Positions 1-10,480 of a DNA stretch of 64,000 nucleotides are shown piece by piece; within the stretch, counting starts at the first letter, position 1; every line of letters starts with the position of its first letter. Under the pieces are notes generated by a model, which was not told the origin of the DNA, did no database searches, and was given only the letters and a program-made list of their open reading frames with translations. The translations under genes and the position numbers were made by a program. Source of the stretch: Dryococelus australis (lineage: Eukaryota > Arthropoda > Insecta > Phasmatodea > Phasmatidae). The stretch spans positions 67,837,760-67,901,759 of the forward strand of contig CM057005.1 in assembly GCA_029891345.1 (NCBI GenBank), read 5' to 3'.

Positions 1-332
1 GAGCGACATCTGCCGAGAAAAGTTCGTAACTATGGATGGGAAATAGTTCCATAGCTTGACGTCGAATAAAAAGTTTTAGGTAACCATTTGTGATAACTTA
101 AATTATTTCTTTCGCTTTCTATTTTTTTTAATGCATCGCAGTGCAAAAATGGCTAGATTTGTATAATATTTACTTTCCTAATAACTTCACAGTTTCACTT
201 GAATGACGTTTGAATAAAGTGATGAGGCTCATGGCAATGTTAATTTTACATAGGGCGGAATAATACACAACGTGTATACAAGTAGATCTTAAGCAGGGCT
301 CTCAAAGTGCTCATTTTACCGCGAACAGCTTA
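1..332 (+). mobile_element. MITE family A copy, cut by window edge
   Basis: This is the right-hand part of a family A MITE. It matches other copies through the segments reading AACCATTTGTGATAACTTAA, CATCG-CAGTGCAAAAATG and AGATCTTAAGCAGGGCT, and it ends in a slightly altered terminus (CATTTTACCGCGAACAGCT). The left terminus lies outside the window. Confidence 0.8.
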
Positions 333-660
333 TATCCAGGGCAAATTCATTCTCGCCCACGTGACTCGCCTAGCTCATAAATTTTACTCCAACAAAAAAA
401 AATCATCCGCCCGTTGTTACGGCTTTCAAGAGCGCGCGAGACATAAATTAATGCCAGGATGCCACAAGTATTTGGAGACTAATATAGATATACCTACAAA
501 AAGCATAGCTTGCAAAATATTTTTTTTTGCAAACTTCTTGACTAAATCTTTGCCAGAGTATTTTATTCATTTAGCACATTATCCTGCCCCGCAACTTAGC
601 GTACGGAATTTCGGCGTTAGAAGAAAATTCATTAGAAATGCATCGTCGTGGCATAATGAT
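333..660. other. Stretch without recognised feature
   Basis: AT-rich DNA between a MITE and a SINE remnant. An open frame crosses 307-663 on the plus strand, but it starts inside the MITE and has no recognisable domain, so I treat it as chance. Confidence 0.5.
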
Positions 661-796
661 TGAGTGAAGAGATTTGGGTGGCTCTTAACACCGAGGTACT
701 GAGAGTCGATGAGGGTGAAACGAGGTGAGTATGGAGCAGTGCCGTAATGAAGGGGTGGGGGTAACATGAGAACCCCGAGAAAACCCGTCAACCACA
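661..796 (-). mobile_element. SINE family S1, 3' part only
   Basis: This is the tail half of the S1 SINE read on the minus strand. Hallmarks are the GAGAGTCGATGAGGGTGA block, the pyrimidine-rich block corresponding to CGGGGATCTCCCGTTTCCCC (diverged here), and the start GTGAAGAGATTTGGG. The tRNA-like head is missing, which is typical of 5' truncation. Confidence 0.75.
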
Positions 797-1142
797 AAGA
801 AAAATTATAATTTTGCTGCAATAAAAATTACTATCGAGGCATTTATTTACTAAATCGTTTATGTTATAGTAACATTAATAATGTTGTGACAAAAGTTACT
901 TAATGTTAACCATTTACAAATCTTATTTTCCTTTAATGCCAACACCAGGGGTCGGGCCTGCTGAAATAGCGGGCTGAGCCACCTAAGATGAAGCAGGTAA
1001 CCGTACGAATTAGTATTTATGGTGCAATGTCGTCTGGGAACTTCGGCACGTGCTCGCTGGCGCATATCGGAGCTCGCTCGCACATCCCGACATGCAGTAG
1101 CAATTATGGTGAAAGTACGACTTATTACTTAACACTTAAGAC
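797..1142. other. Stretch without recognised feature
   Basis: Mixed-composition DNA. No domain, repeat partner or RNA gene was recognised on either strand. Confidence 0.5.
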
Positions 1143-1500
1143 TTATTTTTTAGGCTTATGAATAGCCTGACAATGGGGTAGGGGGTGCGGAAAGTCAGCC
1201 CTCCCCAAAATTTGAAGGAAATAATTGGAAAAAATGCTCCTTCCAAGCCGATTCGAAGGCGAAAAACACACCCCCAATCCTACAAAATGGAAAACATACC
1301 CCCCCCCCCCCCCACTTGTCCCACTAACTCCTCCCAGGGGGTTGGAGGGGCGGCATTTTAGGGGGGGGGGGGGGTCCAAGAGGAAGGATGGGGGATCAGT
1401 GAGGGGGAGTCGGCTTCCACTCCCTCCCTTCCGTTTGCCCACAGAGGCCCTCCAAAAACCGCGTTTTTTGTGCAAAAACTTCCATTCTTGAATAATTAGT
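1143..1500. repeat. G/C-homopolymer low-complexity tract
   Basis: The tract contains a run of about 16 C near 1,300 and a run of about 14 G near 1,364, plus many shorter G or C runs. Overlapping open frames on both strands (1,225-1,491 and 1,143-1,475) are products of the low complexity and are not supported as genes. Confidence 0.6.
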
Positions 1501-1552
1501 ATGATTCTGTTGAGGTGTTAGAGTGGGATGGACTCCCGCATTTTGTTGTGAG

Positions 1553-1965
1553 ATAGTTGTTTGCGCGAATACGCGTATGTCGGTTAATAAATGTTATGCA
1601 AATACGACATTTTGTTAGAAAAGATAAAAATCAATTATCTGGGACCCTATTTTTTTACTTTTGTCATATTATGTTTATTCTTGAAGGAAAAAATACAGTG
1701 GAAATGGTCAAATACCGCATTTTTACAGCTTGCCTATGCAGTTTCCTTAAGAGGCAAGAGAAAAGTACAAAAATATGGACGTAGTTTTATCTGTGGGCTT
1801 TCATCGCGTGTAATAAAACCCCACTGTTACAGATCTAGTTTGCACAGTACAGCGTTAGACGGAAATACTGCACACCTTGCGCGTAGGAGCGATGGGGAGC
1901 TAAAAGTGCATGTTAGTGTATGTTAGTGTCGGCCGTATCACTCCATCGCTTCTTGACCTTGGACG
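1553..1965 (+). repeat. Unclassified interspersed repeat H, copy 1
   Basis: This segment aligns by eye over its whole length with 12,853-13,231 and 14,364-14,715. Shared blocks include TTTGCGCGAATACGCGTAT at the start, GGTCAAATACCGCATTTTTA in the middle and TCTTGACCTTGGACG at the end. No open frame is conserved among the copies and no terminal inverted repeat was found, so the class is unknown. Confidence 0.75.
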
Positions 1966-2235
1966 TGGGTGGGGTTGAGTGGGTTGAAAAGGGGAGGTCC
2001 CATCCCACTCTTAATATGAACACACACGTCAAAGCCGAGATTTACTGCAGAAAGTACTATAAAAAACTGTATGGCAAGGGGCGCCAAACATTTCTCGTCT
2101 CCAAATAAAATAAATACCTTGTTATGCCATTTGGGAAAGAATACGTTTTACTTTGACATTCCCCTACGCATAAACTGTTACGAAATTATATTTTTATGCG
2201 TTAAAGTGGACTCAAATTGCGGATGCAATTCATTT

Positions 2236-2429
2236 ATAGGCTTTCTTTTAGCCATTTTTAACCTTTAACCACCTTATTAAATAAATATTGCCATATAAGT
2301 AATAAACGTAGTGTGTATATTCCAACGCATTCGGAAGTTTGCGCCCAAGGCTAAAATAAAATATATTTATTGACTATTATTCCAAATGATACGGCTTTCA
2401 AAAGTGCTCACTTTACCGTGACTAGCCTA
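2236..2429 (+). mobile_element. MITE family B copy, internally deleted near left end
   Basis: It contains the diagnostic B core (ATATTGCCATATAAGTAATA and AATAAAATATATTTATTGAC) and the right terminus CTCACTTTACCGTGACTAGCCTA. The left terminus is reduced to TATAGGC followed directly by internal sequence, which suggests a small deletion. Confidence 0.75.
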
Positions 2430-3280
2430 TACCACAATGTCTGGAACGTTTTCCAGTCGCTTGTATCCAGGTCTCTCCTTTCCAAACAGCGATATTAGTC
2501 TGCCTTGTTTACAACCTGTTGTTTATTTCAAACGCATTTCCTTTTATCTTTCACAACCGGCAACAACTTACTTCAAGACTGTAAATGCGATTGGATTTTG
2601 CACGGCGTTAAGACTACAAGCTCAAGAACGATTACGCTATAAACTTCAAAATCCCCAGGGCGCTATCCCGTCTCCCGATCACAACAGCGTGACACAACAC
2701 AGTAAACGAACTTTCCTTTCCAACACAAAACAACTTTCCTTTGCATTTTCATATGGAGGTTTCAAAGTGAACTTAAGCCGTCATATTTTCCACGTTCTAG
2801 ATTTTCTCCAGTTCATATCTCGTTTGTAGACATATAGTCAACGCGTATGTGTCTACTATACTGATTTCTATCTGCGCCGCACTGTACATTGAAAACAACG
2901 CGGACGCAATAAGGCAAAGGACACAACACTACCCCATCTGTAAAAGAAATAAAGAATACTAAACAAGTTGTGTGCGATAGCCACGTCCTTATTAACAAAA
3001 TTATTAAAGACGTAGCAAACGACATTTGTTATTAACTATTGCGCGAAATAAATAAGTGGAGGACTAAGTTCCAATTTTTCACACTTGTTTTCGATTTGTG
3101 ATTTGGTCGAGTCTTACACATTTCGTATTGTAGCCAAATATGTACGCATTAACAGAACAACGCAGGGAAAACATTATAACTTACCATACAGTAGCAGATA
3201 GAAAGAAATGCATGGAAAGAAAAATAAACGTTTATTTGGTAAGAGCCAGGCCACAGTACGTTAAGTAAGTAAATAAATAT
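2430..3280. other. Stretch without recognised gene
   Basis: Unique-looking DNA. A 130-codon open frame at 2,437-2,829 (plus) begins right after the MITE end and has no recognisable domain or splice context. I regard it as probably non-coding. Confidence 0.5.
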
Positions 3281-3371
3281 ATAATCTTCAACCCTCTTAG
3301 TCATATGGCCTTCCCCGGTCATGTATAAGCTTCAACCCTCTTAGTCATATGGCCTTCCCCGGTCATGTATA
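3281..3371. repeat. 45-bp tandem duplication
   Basis: Two adjacent, almost identical copies of a 45-bp unit beginning CTTCAACCCTCTTAGTCATA and ending GGTCATGTATAA. They look like a recent local duplication. Confidence 0.9.
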
Positions 3372-3720
3372 ATATTTTATATTTACCTTTTTTTTTCTCG
3401 TATTAATTTAATTAAAGTAAATTTTACTTTAAAACCTTGATTTATTTACCGCTCTCTCGCTCTTTCACAGCCAGAGAATTCCAGTAATAAAGTAGTTGTT
3501 TAGTTAAAATAAAATTAAGTTAACATGTATATTAAAGAGCTTAATACACAAGAAAATAAGGTGAAACCTGCGAACTTGGTGATAGGTTCTCAAGGGATTG
3601 CGGCTATTAGCCCATGGAATTTTCGTTCCTGAATTTTAAATATAAGATCCAGGCTACAGACGGATTAACGCAGCAGTCTCTTCATTGATCAGCGTACTAA
3701 ACAAAAAACAAGGTGATGAC
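3372..3720. other. Stretch without recognised feature
   Basis: AT-rich DNA leading up to a family A MITE. Nothing further was recognised. Confidence 0.5.
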
Positions 3721-4097
3721 GGCTGTTTACGATAATCAACCTTAGAAAAAAGTCACTGCCCCTGTCCGCATGTATTCTAACGGGCGCACTGAGTAACACG
3801 ATGTGCCCAGTAAAGTTGGTAACGATGGATGGAAAGTAGCTCCGCATCTTAACGTCAAATAAAAAGTGTCAGGTAACTATTTGCGATAACTCAAATCGTT
3901 TCTTTCGCTTTCTGTTTCTTTTTTAATGCTTTGAAGTGCAAAATAATTTCACAGTTTCACTTGGCCGACGCATGAATAAAGTGATGAGGCCCATGACATT
4001 GTTAAGTTTACATAAGTCAGAATAATACACAACGTGCATACGAGTAGATCTTAAGGAGGGCTTTCAAAAGTGCTCGTTCTTCTGTGAACGGCCTGTA
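3721..4097 (+). mobile_element. MITE family A copy
   Basis: Starts GGCTGTTTACGATAA and runs through AAAAGTCACTGCCCCTG, CCCAGTAAAGTTGGTAACGA and AGTAGATCTTAAG to an altered right terminus TCTGTGAACGGCCTGTA. Part of the centre is shorter than in other copies. Confidence 0.85.
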
Positions 4098-4560
4098 GCT
4101 GAAATGCTCACCGCCATAGCCATATTCGTGGTAAGAGCGGAAATGGTAAACAAATAGTTTCAGTGCTATTACGCTCTAATTTAAGAAAAACAAATGTCAG
4201 ATTTAATATCTTAATTTTCGTCTCTAAATTAAATTCAAAAAGCATTTACTGTTTGGCAGATTACTAGCGGAATTTCAGTGCACTGCACATTACGTAATAA
4301 TACTGGCCAGAAAGATGTCGACGAAATTCACATAAACTCGGCTCATTTCATCTATGGATACTTACTTCCTCTGGCGATCAGTAAGGCGTTAATTTCGAAC
4401 TACGAAGCTCTGAGTTAGAAAGCCCAAAAAAAAAAAAAAAAACATGGATGCGTGTAATCTCTTTATATAAAATGAAGCGTGTCGACCAACCGACCCATTC
4501 ACTCACTCACTCGTTAGTTCGTTCGCTCCACTCATCCACACATCAACGCACATCCCAAAA
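4098..4560. other. Stretch without recognised gene
   Basis: Contains an A-rich tract near 4,423-4,442, then a run of CACT/TCGTT-like short repeats at 4,490-4,530 that leads into the decayed tandem array below. Confidence 0.5.
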
Positions 4561-4679
4561 GCATGAAATTTAGAAATGGCTTCCCCTTAGGATGCACTAA
4601 GAAAGGATTTTACGAAATTCGACACATAAGAGAGTGAATAAGGAATGTATTTTAGAGGACTCCTCAATAGCTGATTAGC

Positions 4680-4693
4680 CCGATGAGATATCG
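4680..4693. repeat. Target-site duplication, left (SINE S2a)
   Basis: CCGATGAGATATCG occurs here and again, unchanged, at 4,935-4,948 on the other side of the SINE. This is the mark of LINE-type target-primed insertion. Confidence 0.9.
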
Positions 4694-4934
4694 GCACGTA
4701 GGTAGGTAGCGTCTCGTCGACAGAGAGGTCACTATAGACGGTGCAAGTTGCGCAGGGTAGAGGGATTGGGGAAGGATTCGGCCATGGTCTTTGTTTGGGA
4801 CTCATCCCAGCATTCGCCTGGAGTGATTTTGGAAAACCATGGGAAGCCGAAATCAGGATGGCCGGACCGGGAGTCGAACCCGGGTCCTCCCGAATGAGAG
4901 TCAAGTGTGTTACCACTGCGCAACCTCGCTCGGT
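4694..4934 (-). mobile_element. tRNA-derived SINE, family S2, copy a
   Basis: Read on the minus strand, it starts with a tRNA-like head. The A-box region is GTTGCGCAGTGGTAACAC and the B box is GGGTTCGACTCCCGG. A SINE body containing CATCCTGATTTCGG follows. It is flanked by exact 14-bp direct repeats (4,680-4,693 and 4,935-4,948). A second copy lies at 6,070-6,316. Open frames across it are shadows. Confidence 0.92.
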
Positions 4935-4948
4935 CCGATGAGATATCG
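4935..4948. repeat. Target-site duplication, right (SINE S2a)
   Basis: Second copy of CCGATGAGATATCG flanking the SINE. Confidence 0.9.
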
Positions 4949-5320
4949 TTCTACTCATAGCTTCGAAAGGTAGCCCATAGAAAACCCAAAAACAAATTTT
5001 AAGTAATTTTTGAAATTCAACTCCTTAGATGGTGGAAAAGGGTAAAGTGTGCTTTCAAAGACTCCTTGATAGCGCATTAACGGGGTAAGATGCGGCTACT
5101 CTCTTCGCTTCGAAGGGCTACCTATATAAAAGCCTACATATAAATAAAGGTCTGGTTTTATCGAAAATCAACTCTTTAGATGGCGAAAAGAGGCAACATA
5201 TGTTTTCGAAAACTCCTCAAATGTTCAGTAACTCGTTAAGATATCGTTATACTGTTTGATTTAAAAAATAAACCCCCAAAAACTAATAAAAAGTTTTTTT
5301 TTTTTTTTTTTATAAATTTG

Positions 5321-6058
5321 TATCCTTAATAAGGCGAAAAAATCTCAAATGTACCTACATCGTTTCAATGGATGTAACCTTCAAACCAACATATTTTGTA
5401 TAAACTTCTCAAACGTAAAATGAATACATATTTAACCTGTGTTATAACTCGAAATATTACGAGTGAACATCTGTGAAACTAGTGTAGGGTCTTGAACTGA
5501 ACTTTCCTACAAACTTTCCGCCAATAAAATTATAGGGTCAACGCTTGAAGTGCTATAGCATATTGTGTGAGACGGAATGCCTACAAGCCAGTTTGAAGCC
5601 TTGCGCGTAGCGACCAAGTGGCAGCTGATGTGCACGCCAATGTCGCCCTTATCGCCTGCTTGCCGCTGCGCCTCTACACTTGGAAATATCTCCCGAGTAG
5701 ACAGGCGCCTTAATGGCTCAGCGGGAACAGGAAAACATACGCAGAAGGCAGGTACTATCAAAATTCCAAGCTTGTACACAATACATTGAAAGCCAACCAT
5801 CAATCAGCTTTTACCGCGATAAATCGATGTTTATAAGTATTGCTTGCGCGTGCCAGCACTTTTTCTCTCGTGTGTGGCTGCTGTCTGGCACACGGTAGAG
5901 TTCAGTATCGCATGCACGTTCCAGCAGTTTCTCTTTCGTCGGGTCTGCACGGGAAGTTATCTCCGTGCCTGTCCGAGCAACTCTGATTCCAGTAAGTTCG
6001 ACACCGAACGTCAGTGTTCCGAGTGCATGAAGTTCACACACGCTAGAAATATTCAACA
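5321..6058. other. Stretch without recognised gene, with one short repeat core
   Basis: AT-rich at first, then of mixed composition. At about 5,577-5,625 it holds, on the minus strand, a short core (TACGCGCAAGGC followed by AACTGGC) shared with 25,190-25,265, 36,140-36,205 and 43,915-43,965. No gene was recognised. Confidence 0.45.
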
Positions 6059-6069
6059 GTTTACTAGAG
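6059..6069. repeat. Probable target-site duplication, left (SINE S2b)
   Basis: GTTTACTAGAG here matches GTTTATAAGAG at 6,317-6,327 with two mismatches, which fits an older insertion than S2a. Confidence 0.65.
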
Positions 6070-6316
6070 GTAGGTGGATGGGTAAGTGGGCTTTACGTCT
6101 CGTCTACAGCGAGGTCATTAGAGACGGTGCAAGTTGCACATGGAAGAGGGATTGGGGGAAGGAATCGCCCATGACCGTTGTTAGGGACCCATCCAAGCAT
6201 TCACCTGGAGTGATTTCGGAAAACCATGGAAAACCGAAATCAGGATGGCCGGACCGGGAATCGAACCCGGGTCCTCCCTAATGCGAGTCCTGTGAGTTAC
6301 CACTGCGCCACCTCGA
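6070..6316 (-). mobile_element. tRNA-derived SINE, family S2, copy b
   Basis: It has the same layout as the copy at 4,694-4,934: the minus-strand head has GGTGGCGCAGTGGTAACTC and the B box GGGTTCGATTCCCGG, followed by CATCCTGATTTCGG. Its flanking duplications are slightly diverged. The open frame 5,844-6,281 on the plus strand is a shadow. Confidence 0.9.
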
Positions 6317-6327
6317 GTTTATAAGAG

Positions 6328-6963
6328 CTGAACGACGCTATACTGAGAGAGAAACCAACAAAACATTAGTTTTTTATAAGGCCAAAAATGTATTTAGTTG
6401 TCCCAACAAAATATTTTGTCGAGTACACAAAACTTGACAAATAACTAACTAATTCTAATTAATTTTGTTCTTCTATCAAAATACAGGACTGAATTAACAA
6501 TGCCTCTGGGCTGTGCCGGAAGAAATTAACTGTCAAAAAACGATTTGGTTGAATTGCCTGTTTTTGGTTATTCATTTGATTGGCTTCGTTCGAAAATACA
6601 GCCCGAGTGTTTGTTAGTATTTTTTGTGACTATTATAATTGTAACAGTGTTTTTTTAGTGCATTTATTGATGCTTAATAACGCTACAAACATCCTAATTA
6701 AACAAGTACAACAGGGTACTAGAAAGGAAAGCTGTAAAACTTGAAACATTTATTTGCATACGGTGTGCAGTATTTGAAATGTATGTATTAAAAAAAAACA
6801 CCTATATCAGTAGTCAATTTAGCCGAGATTGCTAAGGCGCAGCGCTAGGTCGGTTCGAATTATGATTTCGCCACAAGTGTCTTTTTATATTAAAATGAAA
6901 CTGTTTAATGTACGTCGGGCAAGACATATCTTTAGTTGCTCCAACCAGATCTTTGTTTGTGGA
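6328..6963. other. Stretch without recognised feature
   Basis: AT-rich DNA between two SINEs. Nothing was recognised. Confidence 0.5.
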
Positions 6964-7217
6964 TGAGCGTGTGAAGAGATTTGGGCGGCTCTTAACAGCG
7001 AGGTCTTGAGAGCCGATGAGGGTGATTGAAGTGAATATGGAGCGGCGCCAGAATGAAGAGGCGGGGAAAACGGGAGATCCCCGAAAAAAAATCCACCAAC
7101 CAACGACATCGCCCGGCACGATTCCCACTTACGAAAATCCCGTGACCCGGCCGGGGATTGAACCCGGTTCGCCTTGATGGGAGGCGAGCAGTCTAACCGC
7201 TCGGCCACCGTGGCCCC
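6964..7217 (-). mobile_element. tRNA-derived SINE, family S1, nearly full length
   Basis: On the minus strand the head reads GGTGGCCGAGCGGTTAGAC (A box) with B box GGTTCAATCCCCGGCC. The diagnostic body follows: GGGGATCTCCCGTTTTCCCC, GGCGCCGCTCCATATTCACT, CACCCTCATCGGCTCTCAAG. It ends TTTGGGCGGCTC reversed. It is the best local reference for S1. The head looks like a tRNA-Ser or tRNA-Leu type, but it is not a functional tRNA gene. Confidence 0.92.
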
Positions 7218-7314
7218 TGCGAGGCTGGAGTCTGCGATTTAAGGGGCTCACCAACCTGGAGCTATATTCCGCGTCAGAGGCAAAGAAGCGCGGGATCGAT
7301 AAGGGGCTACATGA

Positions 7315-7718
7315 TACAGTCCGTTCACGGTTACTTCAAACTCTTCAGAAGTCCTGCTAAAGTTCTACTTCCAGAATATTCCTACGCCTCATGCAAACAA
7401 AACTCAGGAAATTACACCGCATTCGTGCGCATTCAGTGTAATAATATTTTGCGCAAGAATGTTTCTTACTAGGTATTACCAACATACCTATTTAGTCTGT
7501 CTTCATTCATATAAATTATGAATGAAATATTGTCATTTATAGATAAAACGTAAGTCAATATTCGATTTAACTAAAAAAATAAGGTAATTTAATTTTAATA
7601 CAAGTACAGCATGCTTGTGATACTCAACATGTTTAGGAAGCAACGAAACACGCCATGCATGGGGTATATTTTCAAAGGTTTGATTCAATGCGTGTGAAGA
7701 AACCCCTAACAGACTATA
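7315..7718 (+). mobile_element. MITE family C copy
   Basis: Left end CAGTCCGTTCACGGTTACTT, then GTCCTGCTAAAGTTCTACTT and CATTCAGTGTAATAATATTT. The right end reads GAAGAAACCCCTAACAGACT. It resembles family A in its end and in the CCTGCT-AAG-TCTACTT block, so C is a relative of A. Confidence 0.82.
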
Positions 7719-8448
7719 CAAGGAATTCGTAAGTTATACATCTCAGACAAATCCTCTTTTGCAACACCTGGAGAGAAAAATTAATGCGCAAGTCAAGGTG
7801 TTAAGCAGTAACTTAACCTCTGTATTGTAAGGTTTTGTTCGCGTGGTATGTTCTTTCTACAACTACTGCTCTTTTAGTGCCCTTACTCGCTATTTCCTAC
7901 CGGAAGAACTTTTTCGGTTTGTTGTTCGCGTGGCAAGAGCACTGCTCTTTCTGCTTACTAAGAGCAGCTCTTTCTGCTCTTGCCCTGCCGGGGTGGAGCA
8001 GAAAGAGTGGGAAGAGAAAAAACTTCCCTGCCCACAAAACCATAAATAAACTGTCACACAGCTGAATGTTTAGGTACTTGGAGAATTTGATAACGAGAAG
8101 TTTCTTGGAAGAATTATTTATTAGGCCTATCATAAAACGTAGAGGTCATCCTGTAAGTTGCGTAGGATAATCTGTTACCAATAAACGTGAAAGTTGTCAT
8201 CAGTGAAAGCCACTGACATTGTTAAACAACTTATCCATTGTCTTCATCAGACGACATATTTGCATCAAGTTATGTTCGTACAATGTCTCTAACATCTCGT
8301 CTTCGCGCTATTTGCCAAACTAAAAACAGACTTTTGCTCTTTGTCTTTTGCGTCGTTACGTAAAGAGCAGCTGCTCATTTTCCTTTTTTTTTTTTAATGA
8401 TCCTTGGAACATCTCACACGCTCTTGAGAGTGGAAGTAGCATACCTAG
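7719..8448. other. Stretch with repeated GCTCTT/AAGAGC motifs, no gene
   Basis: The motif GAGCA(G/C)(C/T)TGCTCTT or its halves recurs at about 7,865, 7,937, 7,962, 7,972 and 8,365. This may be a worn DNA transposon with short internal inverted repeats. Clear termini were not found. Confidence 0.35.
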
Positions 8449-9352
8449 AGATGCTGCGATACTACTGATGCGATACTGATATCCATTCTTTCCCTTCGAT
8501 ACCGGGTATTTTGGAATCGATACTTTTATTTCGATACTTTACCAGTATCATATCAGTAAATTATTCTATACCTATACTTTTTTTCTGAATTACTTCCAGC
8601 TGTTAATTTACAAACCTTTTAATCAAAGTGCCCCAAAAATATACAGATGTGTTTTGCTCCATAAAATAATAATTTGAAGAGCAGTACACATCAGTATTTT
8701 ACTTTTCCTCTAATTAGAACGATGCTCAAATATAACTAACAGGCTACTAATAAGGGCTGCGCTTTATTTTTTTATTTTTTGAGTAAACAACATATATGAA
8801 AAAAAATGCAAATTCTGTAGAGACCTCGAAATGAGAGAACGATCTAAGTATTGGATTATAAAAAAAATACAATTAAGTATGCATAAATATTAAAATATGC
8901 TATGAAAAATAGAAGACTGAGATATTAAATTTAAAAAAATACTGATACTGTCATGATACCACTGTCGATGCATTTCCTTTGATACCGATATCTAGGGGGA
9001 CACGAATTTCGCGAAAATATTTCACGACCAGTTGTATTTTATAACACTTTAGCTCAGAACCACTTTCGTGATTGGATGGTTGCCGTGTTGCGCGTCTTTA
9101 GGTGTCTGCCTGCGAATCAAATAGGCCGACACTCAGTATTGATGTTACCTAACTCTGATTGGCCAGTTAAGTAGGAGAAGATCCTCTCACAAAGAAAACA
9201 GTTGGCATGCCCGTAGGGTATTGAAATCTAGCAAGCGCGGAAATCTTTTCGCGAAATTCGGGTGTCCCTACCGATATCGAAATGAGTATCGATACCATTC
9301 TTTCGATTCCTCTCTCGATCCCTGTATCGATACATTCATGGTATCGCAACAT
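8449..9352. mobile_element. DNA transposon remnant rich in CGATAC motifs
   Basis: The ends form an imperfect inverted repeat (ATGCTGCGATAC at left; GGTATCGCAACAT at right). The two terminal regions carry many TATCGATAC/CGATACT motifs. The middle is AT-rich and has no long open frame. Subterminal repeats of this kind suggest a non-autonomous hAT-like element. A second MITE is inserted in it at 8,992-9,269. Confidence 0.6.
8992..9269. mobile_element. hAT-type MITE with exact 8-bp target duplication
   Basis: A 278-bp element. Its left end is CTAGGGGGACACGAATTTCG and its right end, read in reverse, is AGGGACACCCGAATTTCGCG; both continue into a GCGAAAA block. ACCGATAT stands on both sides (8,984-8,991 and 9,270-9,277), the 8-bp duplication expected of hAT elements. 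There is no coding sequence. Confidence 0.88.
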
Positions 9353-9828
9353 ACCACGCGGACAAACCTCCCGAGTGGCGTGTGGCGCCGCGGCGTGACA
9401 AGGAGGTCGGTCCCCGGAAGAGCAGTGCACCTGGGGTGTAGCCTTGGCTTACCAGGGGGGGGGGAGGAGGAAGCGATAAGAGCGCGCCTCGTATCGCGTA
9501 AACACGCTGTCTCAACGGCTGACGTAACGCCCCGCTGCTCGTTGCATCAGGCCGACCCGATGCGGAGTGGAAAGGAGGGAGCGGTGGACGGTCCAGAGCG
9601 GCTGACCTGTCCCCGTGCCATCTCGGCGGGAGAAGTAGAAAAGGAGGGGGGGGGGGGATCTCTTGCGCAACCCTGACGGTGTTCCCTTCGCTCGCGCGCA
9701 AACATACCCCCCCCCCCCTCCTACATCTGCCCTTCTAATCCTCCAAGTCTGATGTGACTCCGTCCTCGGCCGTGTTGCACTTACGCCCACTGCCGAGGAG
9801 CCAGGGGGTCTCGGGTTTAAGTCCCACG
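9353..9828. other. GC-rich stretch with homopolymer runs, no supported gene
   Basis: Runs of G at about 9,460 and 9,647 and of C at about 9,707. Overlapping open frames on both strands (9,221-9,676 plus; 9,336-9,701 and 9,512-9,790 minus) cross the homopolymers, have no recognisable domain and conflict with each other. Confidence 0.5.
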
Positions 9829-9852
9829 CGGCCGCGGTGATGAAGTGGTTTA
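9829..9852 (+). mobile_element. SINE family S1, head fragment (split copy)
   Basis: GCGGCCGCGGTGATGAAGTGGTTTA corresponds to the start of S1 through its A-box region. The SINE continues at 10,481 after the inserted element 9,853-10,477. Confidence 0.8.
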
Positions 9853-10477
9853 AGCCTAGTACACACGTGCATATTTCTTGTACAAGAAAGTGAAAATAAA
9901 GTTGAACAATAAATTGAACACTTCAGTGCCCACTAGCCAGCATGCACGGAATTGTGTGATCCATACACACGACACTAGCTGGTTAGCAAGAAAGTGGATG
10001 GTTGATGTCAACTATGTATGATTTGGAAGCCGTTCTTGGGGTTGTGGGGGTCACTTGCACATTATCAATAGCATCTGCCATAACGAGGAATAAAATCAGA
10101 CATATTTCAAGCACTAAATATATTTAAATGTATAAAATGTAAAATCACTCGCAGAAAAAAAAGACAAACCTCTCCATTTTTAAAAATTCATACACACAGT
10201 TATTTAACAGAGTGGGACTATTAAACACTTTATCGTATTAAAAAAATTAATATATCTGCTTATTGACAGCCTCAACAAAATATATGTTTTGTTTACATTC
10301 GATATGTTCAAGAAACATGGAGAAAAATAGGACCGTCCCTATATGGCACTAGCTAGTATACAAGCTCTTGTGTGCTAGTAACTAGCATACTCGGTGGCCG
10401 TTCACACGATGCAAGTCAGGGTGTACAAGAACGTGCTCACTTTCCTGTACAAGAAAGATGCCCGTGTGTGCCAGGCT
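9853..10477. mobile_element. PIF/Harbinger-type non-autonomous element in a SINE
   Basis: A 625-bp element with long inverted termini: left AGCCTAGTACACACGTGCAT, right in reverse AGCCTGGCACACACGGGCAT. The similarity runs about 40 bp inward to TTCTTGTACA(A/G)GAAAGTG. TTA stands on both sides (9,850-9,852 and 10,478-10,480), matching the 3-bp TWA target of Harbinger elements. Internal copies of ACTAGC-TAGT form further subterminal repeats. No transposase is encoded. Confidence 0.85.
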
Positions 10478-10480
10478 TTA

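Larger units (their letters stand above)
4561..5310 (+). repeat. Decayed tandem array, unit about 150 bp
   Basis: Three diverged units each start with ACTCCT(C/T)-A and carry CTTCGAA(A/G)GG, a stretch resembling AAATCAACTC(C/T)TTAGATGG, and then a short A/G-rich part. They begin near 4,660, 5,060 and 5,210. A SINE lies inside the first unit. The array may be part of a larger transposon; its class is not known. Confidence 0.6.

Noticed and set aside
2437-2829. 130-codon open frame on the plus strand
   Set aside because: No domain, no splice or promoter context, and it starts immediately at a MITE end. It is best explained by chance.
4587-4958. 123-codon minus-strand frame
   Set aside because: It reads through a SINE and its target duplications, so it is a shadow of the repeat.
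9221-9676. 151-codon open frame on the plus strand
   Set aside because: It starts in the end of a MITE, crosses G-runs, overlaps two other frames on the minus strand and has no recognisable domain.
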